In this document: piece by piece, positions 44,801 to 55,741 of the stretch | Layout: the number at the start of each line of letters is the position of its first letter | Numbering within the stretch: position 1 is the first letter of the stretch | Origin: Trichoplax sp. H2 | Taxonomy: Eukaryota; Placozoa; Uniplacotomia; Trichoplacea | Direction: 5' to 3' | Length of the DNA: 64,000 bases | NCBI GenBank assembly: GCA_003344405.1 | Contig: NOWV01000060.1 | Span: forward strand, 124,001-188,000 | Notes under the pieces: model-generated | Databases searched by the model: none | What the model was told of the DNA's origin: nothing | What the model saw: only the letters and a program-made list of their open reading frames with translations | Translations under genes and position numbers: made by a program

Positions 44801-47800
44801 TCTCACGGCGGTTGCAACTGGTCGTTATACTATATTGTACACATGCGATGAAATTGCTTGAATATGTATTGTTTCCTTGAGGGTGGAATTTAACCCGTTT
44901 CGATCGCTCAGTAACTAGAACAATTATCGTAGTCATGTTTATTTTTCAAGCCTTTTAAAAGTTTGAATGACAGCATAATGTTCGTACTGTAGTATTGTAC
45001 AGTATATGTTATGTACTGTATATATATGCTGGTGTAAAGTAAACTAATATAAATGTGCCTATCCAGTATTAATTTAAATTCGAGAAGGTTTGTTCATATT
45101 TGCTGTAATGCCATACAGTTCAGAAGGCGGAAAAAAATTCATGATTAATATTTATCCTTAAACTACAGATACTGCACACTAGGAGATTCTATACCAATGT
45201 CAATAAGATTTCTGCCTTATTACTCAATGCTTTGGTTATGCACTGTACTGTATATACGTGTATAACAAATTAAACTGTTGCAAGGGCAAATTTCTTAGAG
45301 CTATTACAAGCTATTATGCAGTTCATTCATAATCCTTCCTTCGTCGTTTACTTTTTAGCAGTAACCTACTTGATAGTGCGCAGTATGGCTACTGTTTTTC
45401 ACACATGCTATTCATGGCCGGTTAATCTGGTGCCTCTTCGATTTTATCATAAACTAGAGCATAAAAGTGCTTGTTATCATTCCTTGGCATACCTTTGCTG
45501 TTGCTTGATCCAGTAGTCAGCACCTCAGGCTCTCCGTTACTGTCTTCCAATCAAATTTAAATTTGATGTTTTCATTTTGTAATTTATAATCAACAGCTAT
45601 TACATTCCATCTTAATAAGAATTGCCTTAGGAACTTGAATTTGTAAGTATATTATTAGGCCGCTGTCTATTCCCTTGAGGAGCTAGAAATTGTGCTGAAT
45701 TAGCATGTCTACGTACAGTGATAGTCCATTGGACAGCATGATATAACCGCCTCGCTTTATTTTATTTGAGCTATTCGAAAATTTTAATCCATTTCTAGCT
45801 AATTAACTTAATCCTAATCTTAACGGAGATTATTGGAAGACATTGGGTGTTAAAATCGTGCTATGTACTTAAAATGACGCAGCCTTGATATTAACTTAAC
45901 GTAAAGTTTAAGAGTAGTTAGATGACAATGCAATTGATTATTATTTGTCCACGGTAGACTATAAAAACGAAAGTTTATTGTCATATTGAAATTGTTGATG
46001 AATTGTGGAAAGCTATCAGCATAATATTAATACGTTTATTAAATGGACTCGCCAGATGACATCATCTTTTTTTCTGAGTGATCAACGCCTTCTGCACTAA
46101 AATCTGACAATAGAACCATTATTGAGATGACATCTTCTATTCTTTTATATAATTTAGAGCTTTCATTAAAATTATGCAGGATCTACTGGATTATTAGAAT
46201 TTCGGGAATACGAGGGATGAATATAATTAATTGAGAATACAAAAATTTTTGAGTTTATTCTAATGTATATGCCAATCTTTGATCGCAATATTACAGGTGA
46301 TATATTGTATAAACTACGAGCCAAGCGTCCGTAAAAATGTAAAATTTATGTTCTTGTGGAACTAATGTATATGGGGGCTAAATCTAGGGTCAAAGTTATC
46401 TCTTATCAGCTATTCGTACTCTCTTTAATTAATGTTGAGAATGTAAGATTTGCAGGATGTTAGTCTTAGTAAAAGTCAGTGGTATGCCAACATGTAATGC
46501 TGTATTGATTTTACGGATTACGAATAATCTAAATATCACAGTTAACTGGTCGAATTCCTCTTATCATGAGAGGTAATTCGATTAATTAGTATAATATTAA
46601 AATTATGAATTCGTGATACCAAATAAGCATTGCAGGCTGTTGCTTATAGGCACAATTAAATTACTAATTTGCCTGTACTATTTACCGTGACATTTCAATA
46701 TTCATACATTAGGTTAAAAATGGTTAGAGTTTTTGCGGTCGTCATGCTAAGATTAGTAATTCTTAGTTAATTCAATGGACTTACGATAGATGTTGACTAA
46801 CAGTTCGGTGTTTTCGGTGTATAGTTCTCTAATTAAAACTGATGTTATGCGTTCACGAAACAGTTGAATTAAAGGCTCACATCAGTTATGATCCTTAGTG
46901 CATCTGGCATAGTAGTATTTATTGTCATTAATTAATTCTTAAAGAAATTTACATCACCTTTTGAATAGCATTCGTGGCTAATCTACTCTACCAATTTAAC
47001 ACCTATACTTCTTCCTTAATTTCTTGTTTCTACTGGATGCAATTACAATAAATCATTGCTTTGGTAAGACTTAAAGATATACTGTAGTTCAAGCGACTAG
47101 ATACTTCTATTGCGGGTTTATAAAGAGTTTTACAGATTGCATGACAACAGAAATTAATAAGGGTCTCTTTCTTCGGCTGACATTATTTGGTATGGGCCTC
47201 TAATTATATGACTAATTGATTATATTATAATTAATTGTGGATATCTGATAGGATTGGATTACGTAATTATATTTATGTTTGTGGCCTTAAGACTTAGAAT
47301 GGGCCACTATCATAAGACATACCTTCTATGCCTTAGGAAAACTTTATCATAACAAAAAATATTGATCTTAATTAACGTTATAGATGACTGGACATTCTTT
47401 ATTTCAAAGTATCAAAGAGTCTAGTTAATGTGGAATATTTTAATAGTATGATATGTAAATAAATGAAAAATATGAATAATCCCTTTCTGCATATAGATTC
47501 AGAATTTTTATTTTGGTGTTCAACTTAAAAGAAAATTTATTACCGGTGAAGTAATACCACATTGAATGAATCTTTAAATTAAACTTTTACTTCTATTTTA
47601 AAAATATTAAGAACCACAAAAGGAAGAAAACGAGCTTGGTAATCAACATCAATGGTGTTCGAGTAACAGATGAAAATACGAAGGTAAGTTTAATATTAAT
47701 TAGATTAAAACTTAATCCTTAGTTTATTGTTTTACTGTCATTTTGTTTGTTGTTAGAAAAAATCTGCCGCATTAAATTATGTTTGCTAGAAATTGATAAC

Positions 47801-50047
47801 GAAACCGACATTATCATAACGTATCGGGCATTATCGTCGCATAGAAATTACTTCATCTATATGTAGTTGAGCTTTTAGATTTAACTAAAACGGTGCTTTG
47901 TTGTATATGAAATAAAATACAGTTACAGCTATTTTCTCGAAAAAATTTCCATATGCTTTAAACTGTAGCTAAAACATTAAGTATTAACAATTTGTTCTAT
48001 CAGAGTGATAAATTCGTGTAATCTTCTCTATTGTTTGATCTTAATGCTATTATAGAGACTGCATACATTTGATAGGTGTATGCATGCAGCAGAGTATTTA
48101 ATTTTGGTACCATTCTTCCATAAATCAGTGAAATGTCATGATATGAAAATGGCATAGTTAATTGTAATACTGTACTATGCTTTACGCTTTGTTGTTCGGT
48201 ATTTTTATTGAACATGAATGAATAGCATAATCCAAAATCCTGTTAGGTATCGTCACGAAGTAATAACATTACCTTCTTTACGGTTTATGTAAATAACGAT
48301 TATTTTCTCTCTGCCAATGATGCAGTTGCAAATGTAATGACAAGATATTAGATTAGAACTATAATATGATAAAGTAAACAATTTTTGTAGCTCGAATTTA
48401 AAGTATTTTTTCTGTAATTTATAAAAGCAATTGCTATTAGATCAAACTGTGGAAAAAATCTCCTTTTGTACTCCGGACCCCAAGGATGATCGTCTTTTTT
48501 CATATATTTGCCGTGATGGCACATCAATGAAATGGTTATGTCATTCCTTTCTCACTGATAAAGCCTCTGTGAGTTTATTATGGATAGACAATATTGAACG
48601 TAATAACATTATAATTAGATAGAACGGGTATAGAGGCATAATGACTTGTTACTGATAACTGTTGATAGTATTGTCGTAAGTTACCATAGCAATGTCAAAT
48701 TAAAGCTCCTTCTTTGAATATATAATTTATAGTTCTTACGTGATGATAATTAAAACAATCACTGTCGACAGGGAGAAAGAATTAGTAATGCTTTAGGCTC
48801 TGCATTTTCCGAATCTTATTTACGTAAAGAGGATTTAAGAAAAAAAGAAGTTGCTAACGAAGTATGTTCAGTAAGCCTTCTTTTATTCGATTTTATCTTC
48901 ATATTCTTTAAAACAATGTGCCGTATATATATATATATATATATGATTAATTGATTAATATACTAACCTTTTTAGGATAAGAATTTCCAAAGAAGTATAT
49001 CACTTCGTGTTCCTAAGAAAGAAAGACCGGATTTCGACACTAGTCGAAAAACTGGTGGGTAACTAATGTATTTAAATCACTGATATCTTGATGAGGCTCG
49101 TAGTATTTATGGTCTTTTAGTCGTTAATAGTTCTTATTGCATGAGTTAATTATTATATGTCATATACTCAATAGAGGAAACGAAAGTTAATGCTGTAAAG
49201 AAAGGCTACGACAACTCGATGGCAATTCCTAGACAACCTTCATTGCGATTAAAAAAAGATATGCCCATACCTAATCCATTAACTTGGGAGGCGCAGAAAA
49301 GCTCTAGCAAAACTGTAAATGGTACCGGAGATGTTGTAATCGAAAAGAATACTGAATCGGCGGCGTCATCGAAGGTTTGTTCCAATAAAGACGATAAATA
49401 CGAATTAATTTTATGAAGTGACAGTTTTATTTATACTAATTTGGTATCCTAAATATTAAATAAGAGATAGATTTTATAATATTTTTTTAAATTTCTTATT
49501 ATTAATGATAGTTGGTCGCATCTACTATCGCTTACGAAAAGCATCCCGCACAATCGCCATTGAATGCGTCTCCATTTGTCATGCCTAATAACCGGGTAAA
49601 CTTTTTATTCTTGCTTACATTTTTTTCTGAAATCATTTTATTTCAAGTACTAATTCGATGATAATTATTAATTGAACTTAGAATGCCAATGGCCACCAAA
49701 CAAATGGCAATTTAAATAGTAATGGCTTAATTAATGATTCCGTTACGAGTGGAAATGACACCGGCAATCTGTCAGACGTGCATAAAAAAGATCTTGACAT
49801 TATAAAAAAAAGACATAACCACGAATTAAATGCAATTATAGTTAGACGAAAATTTTTAGAAGAGGAACTAAAAAAGTTATCTCAAGCAGAACAGATTCTT
49901 TTACAAAAGCATTCTAATGAATTGCAGGAGTTGTTAATGTCATACAAGAAAAAAATTGAAAGTAATAGGGATTCACAGTCTTTAGAAAATGAATGGATGG
50001 AAATCGCTAACAGACATGGAGAGTACGCACCTACAAGTGATGTTTAA
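41865..50047 (+). CDS. NUMB: Numb-like PTB adaptor with C-terminal coiled coil
   Basis: Numb proteins are cortical adaptors that bind cargo through a PTB domain and direct endocytosis, notably of Notch. Exons: 41865-42002, 43315-43389, 47612-47683, 48428-48568, 48772-48861, 48976-49054, 49175-49374, 49512-49595, 49682-50047, together 414 aa plus stop. The PTB domain runs about 38-165: FPVKYLGSLEV, then [13 protein letters not shown] and [18 protein letters not shown], which match Numb more closely than Dab or GULP. The basic N-terminus has RTLSFRRK (S9), and two later sites, RSISLRV (S181) and RQPSLRL (S221), share the form of known aPKC sites of Numb. The C-terminus is a Glu/Lys/Leu-rich coiled coil (about 305-385). 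The NPF and DPF endocytic motifs of bilaterian Numb are absent from the model. An additional or alternative 3' exon cannot be excluded. Introns 2 and 3 are long (0.75-4.2 kb). Confidence 0.9.
43746..44090 (+). CDS. Possible small gene nested in a Numb intron
   Basis: An ATG at 43746 opens a short frame reading [19 protein letters not shown], and 180 bp later a frame reading [17 protein letters not shown] and [10 protein letters not shown] ends at a stop at 44088-44090. The two can be joined in phase through donor GTCAGG or GTGGAT and acceptor ACAAG, giving roughly 55-60 residues, but the choice of sites is not forced. The sequences do not continue the Numb frame. I recognise no family. Chance is a real possibility. 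Confidence 0.15.
48926..48945. repeat. AT dinucleotide microsatellite in Numb intron 5
   Basis: An uninterrupted TA run of about ten units lies between exons 5 and 6 of Numb. Confidence 0.85.
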
Positions 50048-51397
50048 TATGAATAACGATGATGCGAAACTATTATGGTTTAGAAGTTTGTGTTGTTTTG
50101 TCAATATTTTATTGTTACTAGTTTACGTTCGTTGGTATTTGATGACATACATTTAAAGAGCACGAGTTATTGGTAGACCTACAATCATAATTTGGCTGCG
50201 ATATGACATAGATATTTTACGTTATACTCGGTACATTTTGCCTTATATCAAATAGGAACTACCAAAAATTGTCGCGTATATTTTATGTTGCGATCACAGC
50301 CATTGATCATGTGACACAGATAATTAATAAATATATATATATGTTAACGTACTATTGTAAATAGGACACTAGTAAGCCAAAATTGCTATTGCTAAAGTAC
50401 TTTATTGATGATTACTTTGCAATATAAGTCGTTATAAATTTTTATTTTAAAAAATATTCACTGTAATGTATACGCCGCGAATTTACTGAAAAATAATGAC
50501 ACTCTCGAAGGTCTGGTTACGCTTTGACATTGCGTATTTCGATTTATGAATCATAAGATTATGAAATTTTTGAATTAAGATATGTTTGTAAGAAGCAAAA
50601 GCATAAATAAGTATTCAGCCTGCAATGAAATGCGTAGTGCGATTTATCGTAGACTTTACGTCATTATCTTAGCCGTCAAACTTACCTATCGGTTTACCAG
50701 CTTAAATATAAGTATCAGCATTATTTCGTCAATGGTACTGCTTATTAGTTAGCATTTTGATAAAGCTATAACTTTTTATTACATTAAGATTTTAGTATAA
50801 AGTCCTTAACAGATATAAATGCATTGAAAGATCGTTCTTAACAAATTAGACGACATAAATAAAAACCGTTCTGTTCGAAAATGTGCCAATATAAATATAT
50901 ATAGTGTTTTAAGATTATCGTTTACATAATTCTATAATAATATGTTACCAGAAGATAGAATCAGAATTTTTGTGGAGCCAAAGATGTAAAATATCATATT
51001 TTATCGTTAAAAAAAGGCAAGAGTAGAATTGCTTTCGCAATCACAATACGTACAATTTCTAAGTGAAATTTGCGTCATAACTGAGAATATGCAAGTTTCA
51101 GGTTAAAGGCTACTCTGAAATAGGACACCGCTAATACTAATAAATAGAAACGACTCAATTTCACTTAACTGATTATTAATTACAATTAAAAAATTAATCC
51201 TTCACATTAGCATATGAATTAGTTGGCGATATTGGTTGTTTCTTTTGATATTACATATCTTCATAGCTTCCCGTATAAATACATTCGTACGCCCATGATA
51301 AATTTATCGCCTCAATAGCAAGTGAATCATCGCATTATGAAATAAACGTTCTTTTTACTAACCGTCCACATGATATATTCTCTTAAACTAATAACTC
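50048..51397. other. Convergent spacer between Numb and MOCOS
   Basis: The two genes meet tail to tail here. The stretch should contain both 3' UTRs. AATAAA-like words occur but no single polyadenylation site is compelling. No exon was seen. Confidence 0.55.
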
Positions 51398-54301
51398 TTA
51401 ACTAGAAATAACATCGACGATATCACTGCAGGCTATCATCGACGAATTAGTGCTCCAGTCGTAGTTATGACTTTCTATTGCAAGCAAGATACCAAATTGA
51501 ATCTGTCAATTAAGAATAGAAAACAATGAATCAGCAACATCTATCTATTATATGTTTTATTTTAATCCTCTCGGCAAAGGTTTATAATAATATAGTCAGT
51601 AAATTCATTTTACATAATAAATACCTTTTTGCCACGAAGTTTCATCAACGCTTTCAGTGGATCCTTATTAATAGTTTTAGTAGCAGGGTCGATACATATA
51701 ATATGACACCTGGTGCATGGGCCAGTAATAGTAAATCGGCAATGGCCAATCTTTATATATTTCCAGCAATCTTCAGCGAAAGGCTGTCCTCCTTGGATGA
51801 TTAAATTAGCTCTGAAACGATCGCACAAGCTATCAACGGTAGCAATAGTGGAAACAGGTGACTTTTCAAAGGCATTCATTTTTAATATTGTCTTATATAA
51901 TATAGTAGCACTAGTTGAAGATATTAGCAATATTTGAGCAGTATTTGCAAGGGATAGAATAGGCTGTCGTTCATCATTTGAAGTTCTCGATTTTGTTGAA
52001 CGCTTACTGTTATCATGTTGCATAATCAGTCGAACTGTTCTTTGCAGTACTTTGCTGAGCCACAACGAGGCTTCATCTCCGCAATCAATACCATTTACTT
52101 TATCACCGCAAACTCTAGATTGACAAACGGAGGCACTAATAGCAAATTGATCAGGCATATCATAACTTAACGGTAATAGTAACGATTGCACGCCTTCGCA
52201 ATCTAATATTAGTAACTTGTCTTCTAAGTTTATTTTTGGTCTAATATTATACATCTTAGGTTCTTGCTTCAAGTTTAAGCAAACACCAGATTCATTGACT
52301 ATCATCCAACTGCGATCATATAACAGACCCCTAGGTCCTATAGGCCAACTATCGACTTCGAAGCCGTTACAGGACTTGACAGGATACAAAACAATTCTTT
52401 GTAATTTAGGAATCGAAGGCTTTAACACATTGAAGTGGATCTCCTTGGAATCAATTTCAATGTTATCTTCTTTACTTTCACTTTCAACAAGGAATTCAAC
52501 AAAGCATTCTTCCAAAAACTTTATGAATCGATCTGAATCTTCAAAACTTGACAAATATCCAATTGAAATTCGGATTGAGCCTGTGGGTTTACCATCTATT
52601 AAATCGATATCATCACCACAAATATGCCCAGACTTGAGTAAATATGAAAAGTACGTATGCATAAAGTTAAATCAAAGTTACATCTTCAAATGGTTATAAT
52701 TCTATTGGCCATATGTAAAGATTCTTTCTAAAGTAAATTACCTGAAAATTGTGTAACAGGCCTGCTGATGATAATCCCAAAGACTTTTGACATTGTCCTA
52801 AATTACAAAAGCATCCGGTCCGCAATTCAATTTTATACATTTCTGCCAATTTAGAAACCTAAAATTGATGATGTGAAAGTCGATAGGTAGGATAATAACA
52901 TTAGAAATTTCTTATATATTTCAACTATTTCTATAGTACTGTGCATGATTAGTAGTAAATAGGAAACGGAATAGTTACCTGGCTATAACCAATAAAATTT
53001 CCTTTCGAATCAAGTAAATTAAAATTAATGACTGGACCTTGATGAGTCGAATTGGAGTAATCACTTTCACCATAGATATGACAAAGCGGTTCACAGTTAT
53101 AGTGGCACAATTTTAACATATTTTGGTAAGTATAACGAGTAATAGAAAATGTATGGTTGCAAACGGCGTCCATATCCCTAGCTATACCGCATAAGCAATC
53201 AAATCCATATTTCAAAGCAATAATATCTAGAAATGCAACAGTCCCGTCTTCATACCTGCCGCAAAAAAAAGAATTCAATATGCACGTTTATAATTATAAG
53301 CTGTATTAGCGAATTCTTTATGTTCTATCTCCAAGCTAAGTTAAAATTGAGATAATTGCATGTTAAATACCTATCATGAGGTACTGTCTTAAATGATACA
53401 AAATCATCATGATAAAGGCATGTCTGGATGGTTCCACCGCCAAAATATTGCTTTCTTAAAACATTTATTGCGTTGTTACGAACAATTAAAGCTCCTAAGC
53501 CAGTAGGAAAGCCAAATAATTTGTAAAAAGAAATTGGCACAAAATCTGGTTTATATCGACCCAAATCCAAGGGAGAGGTTGAAATATAAGAAGCGGCATC
53601 CAGTAAGACATACCAACGATCTTTTTCACGAATTTTAATACAATTCGGTACTAACTGAGTACGTTGAATTCTGTCAATCCATTGTAAAGGATATTTCCTA
53701 CCGGAAAAATTACTTTGAGCTGGGTAAGCGAAAAGATGATTGATAGTACAATTGGTGGTATCGCCATTATCAATCTCGATATTATGAACTTGATGTTGGC
53801 CGCTTTGGCTATTGCTATTCAGTTTGGTACTGATAATTTTACTACCAGTACTATCTGCTGTTTCTACTGCTTCTATGTCAACACAAGTTATCACTCCAAC
53901 ATGACGAGAGACTGCTTGTCGAATTCCGATAACAGACGTATGATTGTCTTCCAAGTAGCAAAAGCATGGTTGGATATTTTCTGCATGATCACCTTCAAGC
54001 CTATTGCCGTTTACCATTGAATCGCTATCGTCATAGGGGGCATGCCATTGGAAGCTATCATGAATTATTTTTAAGGCATCGGTAGCACCAGAGGTAAAGA
54101 TGACTCTATATTCGTCACTATTGGTATTGAAGTGATCTAAAATTCGATCTCTCATTTGATCAATCATTTGCAAAGTCTGTTTACTACTAGCATTTCTACT
54201 ATGTGGGTTAGCAAAGAGCTGTCCTTTCAACTCCTGTAAATAATTTTCTAACTGTGATTCGCAGTACAAAGCAGAGCCAATATTATCAAGGTAGGTAACA
54301 C
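51398..54301 (-). CDS. MOCOS: Molybdenum cofactor sulfurase (5' exon not found)
   Basis: MOCOS uses PLP to take sulfur from L-cysteine and transfers it to molybdenum cofactor, activating xanthine dehydrogenase and aldehyde oxidase. Five minus-strand exons fit in order: 54301-53371, 53255-52979, 52858-52742, 52632-51625 and 51502-51398, about 812 codons. The NifS-like half shows YLDNIG, NPHSRNASSK, FAYPAQSNFSGRKYPLQWI, LLDAASY and FVPISFYKLFGFPTGLG with the PLP lysine, then RTGCFCN with the Cys expected to carry the persulfide. The MOSC half shows YPVKSCNGFEVDSWPIGPRG, DRSWMIVNESGVC and ITGPCTRCHIICID. The last exon begins IQFGIL and ends at TAA (51398-51400). The first exon found starts in phase 1 with VTYLDNIG, so roughly 45 N-terminal residues including the start codon must lie upstream, on an exon that I could not identify before 55.3 kb. 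The gene looks intact otherwise. Confidence 0.95.
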
Positions 54302-54559
54302 CTGTTTTTAAAGATAATAAAGTGGTCGATTGTCAGATATACAGTATAACAAATCATTTTCAAATTTCAGGTTAAAGCAATATTCAGCATTATTTTTCTG
54401 TGTTGGGTAACTGTATTGCAAAGTTATCAATTATTAGATTTCGATTTTAAGGCAGCTTTATCATATGTTAATATCATTAGCGAGTTTTTTAAGCCTATTT
54501 AATGATGAATGATCATGATCATTTCCGAGCAATAGTTGAATCTCAGATTTAGCAGTAAT

Positions 54560-54602
54560 TACCAGTCTACGATATTTGAAGAAAAAGAGGAGTAGACTGG
54601 TA
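54560..54602. repeat. Perfect 11-bp inverted repeat, 21-nt loop
   Basis: TACCAGTCTAC (54560-54570) and GTAGACTGGTA (54592-54602) are exact reverse complements. The element lies just upstream of the first MOCOS exon found. Its role is unknown. Confidence 0.8.
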
Positions 54603-54844
54603 TTGACCGAATTTGTTAGCGGTGCATTTCCATGATCATTTTATGATATTGCATCAATCAATAGGAAGAGAGCATAGTCACGGAGACAGTAGATACTTGG
54701 TAATATCCTAACCAGTTTATTGTTGTTTCCCTGTTACTCGTGTGAATCAATTGGATAAGAGTCCATCACCTTCAAATTGATCAACACGAGCTATCAGACT
54801 TGCTATGGTTGGTCAAGCATATCTAATGACGACTAGAAGGATGG

Positions 54845-55295
54845 CCTAGCAAGAATCATTCATTTACTGTTGACTAAAAGTAATCCAATTTTATTGGTTT
54901 CATCTCCATTCGAATACAGTAATTATTCTTACTTGTATGAGTGACTCTTGACTGTAGGCAAGAATCATTCATCCATTATGGACTAATAGTGATGCAATCT
55001 TCTTCTTAGTTTCATCTCTATTAGAATACAGACATTATTAGGGATGTTGGTAAATTTCCCGTTCAAATGAACGGGAACATATTCTGCACAAAGCAATCCA
55101 TAAAAAGAAAATTTACAGCTAGATTATCTTACAATACATGTACCGACTAAAACTAATCCAATTCTATTCGTTTGATCTCCATTGCATTACGGTCATTACC
55201 ATTAGGTATATTATCATTCATTCACTATCGACTAAAAGTAAAATCCATTTGATTAATTTCATTCCATTGAGTAATTGTCATTCTACTCGTAGTCA
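54845..55295. repeat. Degenerate direct repeat, four copies
   Basis: A block reading roughly GACTAAAAGTAATCCA followed by TTTCATCTCCATT recurs with GACTAA starting at 54872, 54981, 55145 and 55230. Copies 1 and 2 also share CAAGAATCATTCAT upstream and are 109 bp apart; the other spacings are 164 and 85 bp. The copies are diverged and no unit is open in a consistent frame. It is probably an old intergenic duplication or a fragmented mobile element. Confidence 0.75.
55056..55077. repeat. 22-bp near-perfect palindrome
   Basis: Arms TTCCCGTTCA (55056-55065) and TGAACGGGAA (55068-55077) are exact reverse complements around AA. It sits between copies of the degenerate repeat. It could be a dimeric protein binding site or a transposon remnant; I cannot tell which. 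Confidence 0.8.
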
Positions 55296-55326
55296 AGGGC
55301 AAACAAGCGATTTGGACTTGTATTGA

Positions 55327-55741
55327 TCAATATTGGCAAACTCTTGCTTGCATTCTACAGTATACGAGTATTATGCCTCCAAATATTTCTTCGATCATAG
55401 TTATTAGCAACTTATTACCATTTAAACGTTTTAATTCTCGCTTTCTAACTTCGTCCACGTTAATACGGTAGAACTCTCCCTCTTCCATTATTGCTGTCCA
55501 GTCTTGATTCTTGCTTAAGGAGCATTGGACGGCGTAGACATGGAGATGGCGTTTGATACTGGTACTGACCGTGTCGTCTCCAGACCCAACGAAGTGTCCT
55601 GGCCCCAAGGTAGTACTACCGTATCGTACCGTAACGGCCATCAACAGTAATATTACCTACTGATACAGTAGCGGTAGAGCAGTCAAAAGAGTTGAAGGCA
55701 AGTACTGCTACGGCCATGCTCAATGCAAGATAGATTTTCAT
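55327..55741 (-). CDS. Small predicted secreted protein, family unknown
   Basis: Exon 1 (55741-55657) opens with MKIYLALSMAVAVLAF, a good signal peptide with cleavage likely after the following Cys-Ser-Thr-Ala. It ends in phase 1 at donor GTAATA. A 58-bp intron ends at GGCCAG, and exon 2 (55598-55327) joins in phase to give 118 aa in total. The mature part includes HFVGSGDDTVSTSIKRHLHV, QDWTAIMEEGEFYRI and a Lys/Arg-rich stretch (DEVRKRELKRL), and it has three cysteines. GC content is higher than in the surroundings, and the frame is free of stops over 90 codons. No family is recognised. Dibasic sites (KR, RKR) are present, but no amidation Gly precedes them, so a neuropeptide precursor is not supported. 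An unspliced reading would start exon 2 at an internal ATG near 55641 and lose the signal peptide. Confidence 0.45.

Noticed and set aside
51526-52699. Plus-strand open frames up to 160 codons
   Set aside because: They are antisense to the well-supported MOCOS exon 52632-51625.
54770-54830. Possible MOCOS first exon reading IARVDQFEG on the minus strand
   Set aside because: Phase fits, but a stop lies just upstream, no start codon is available and similarity to the family N-terminus is too weak.
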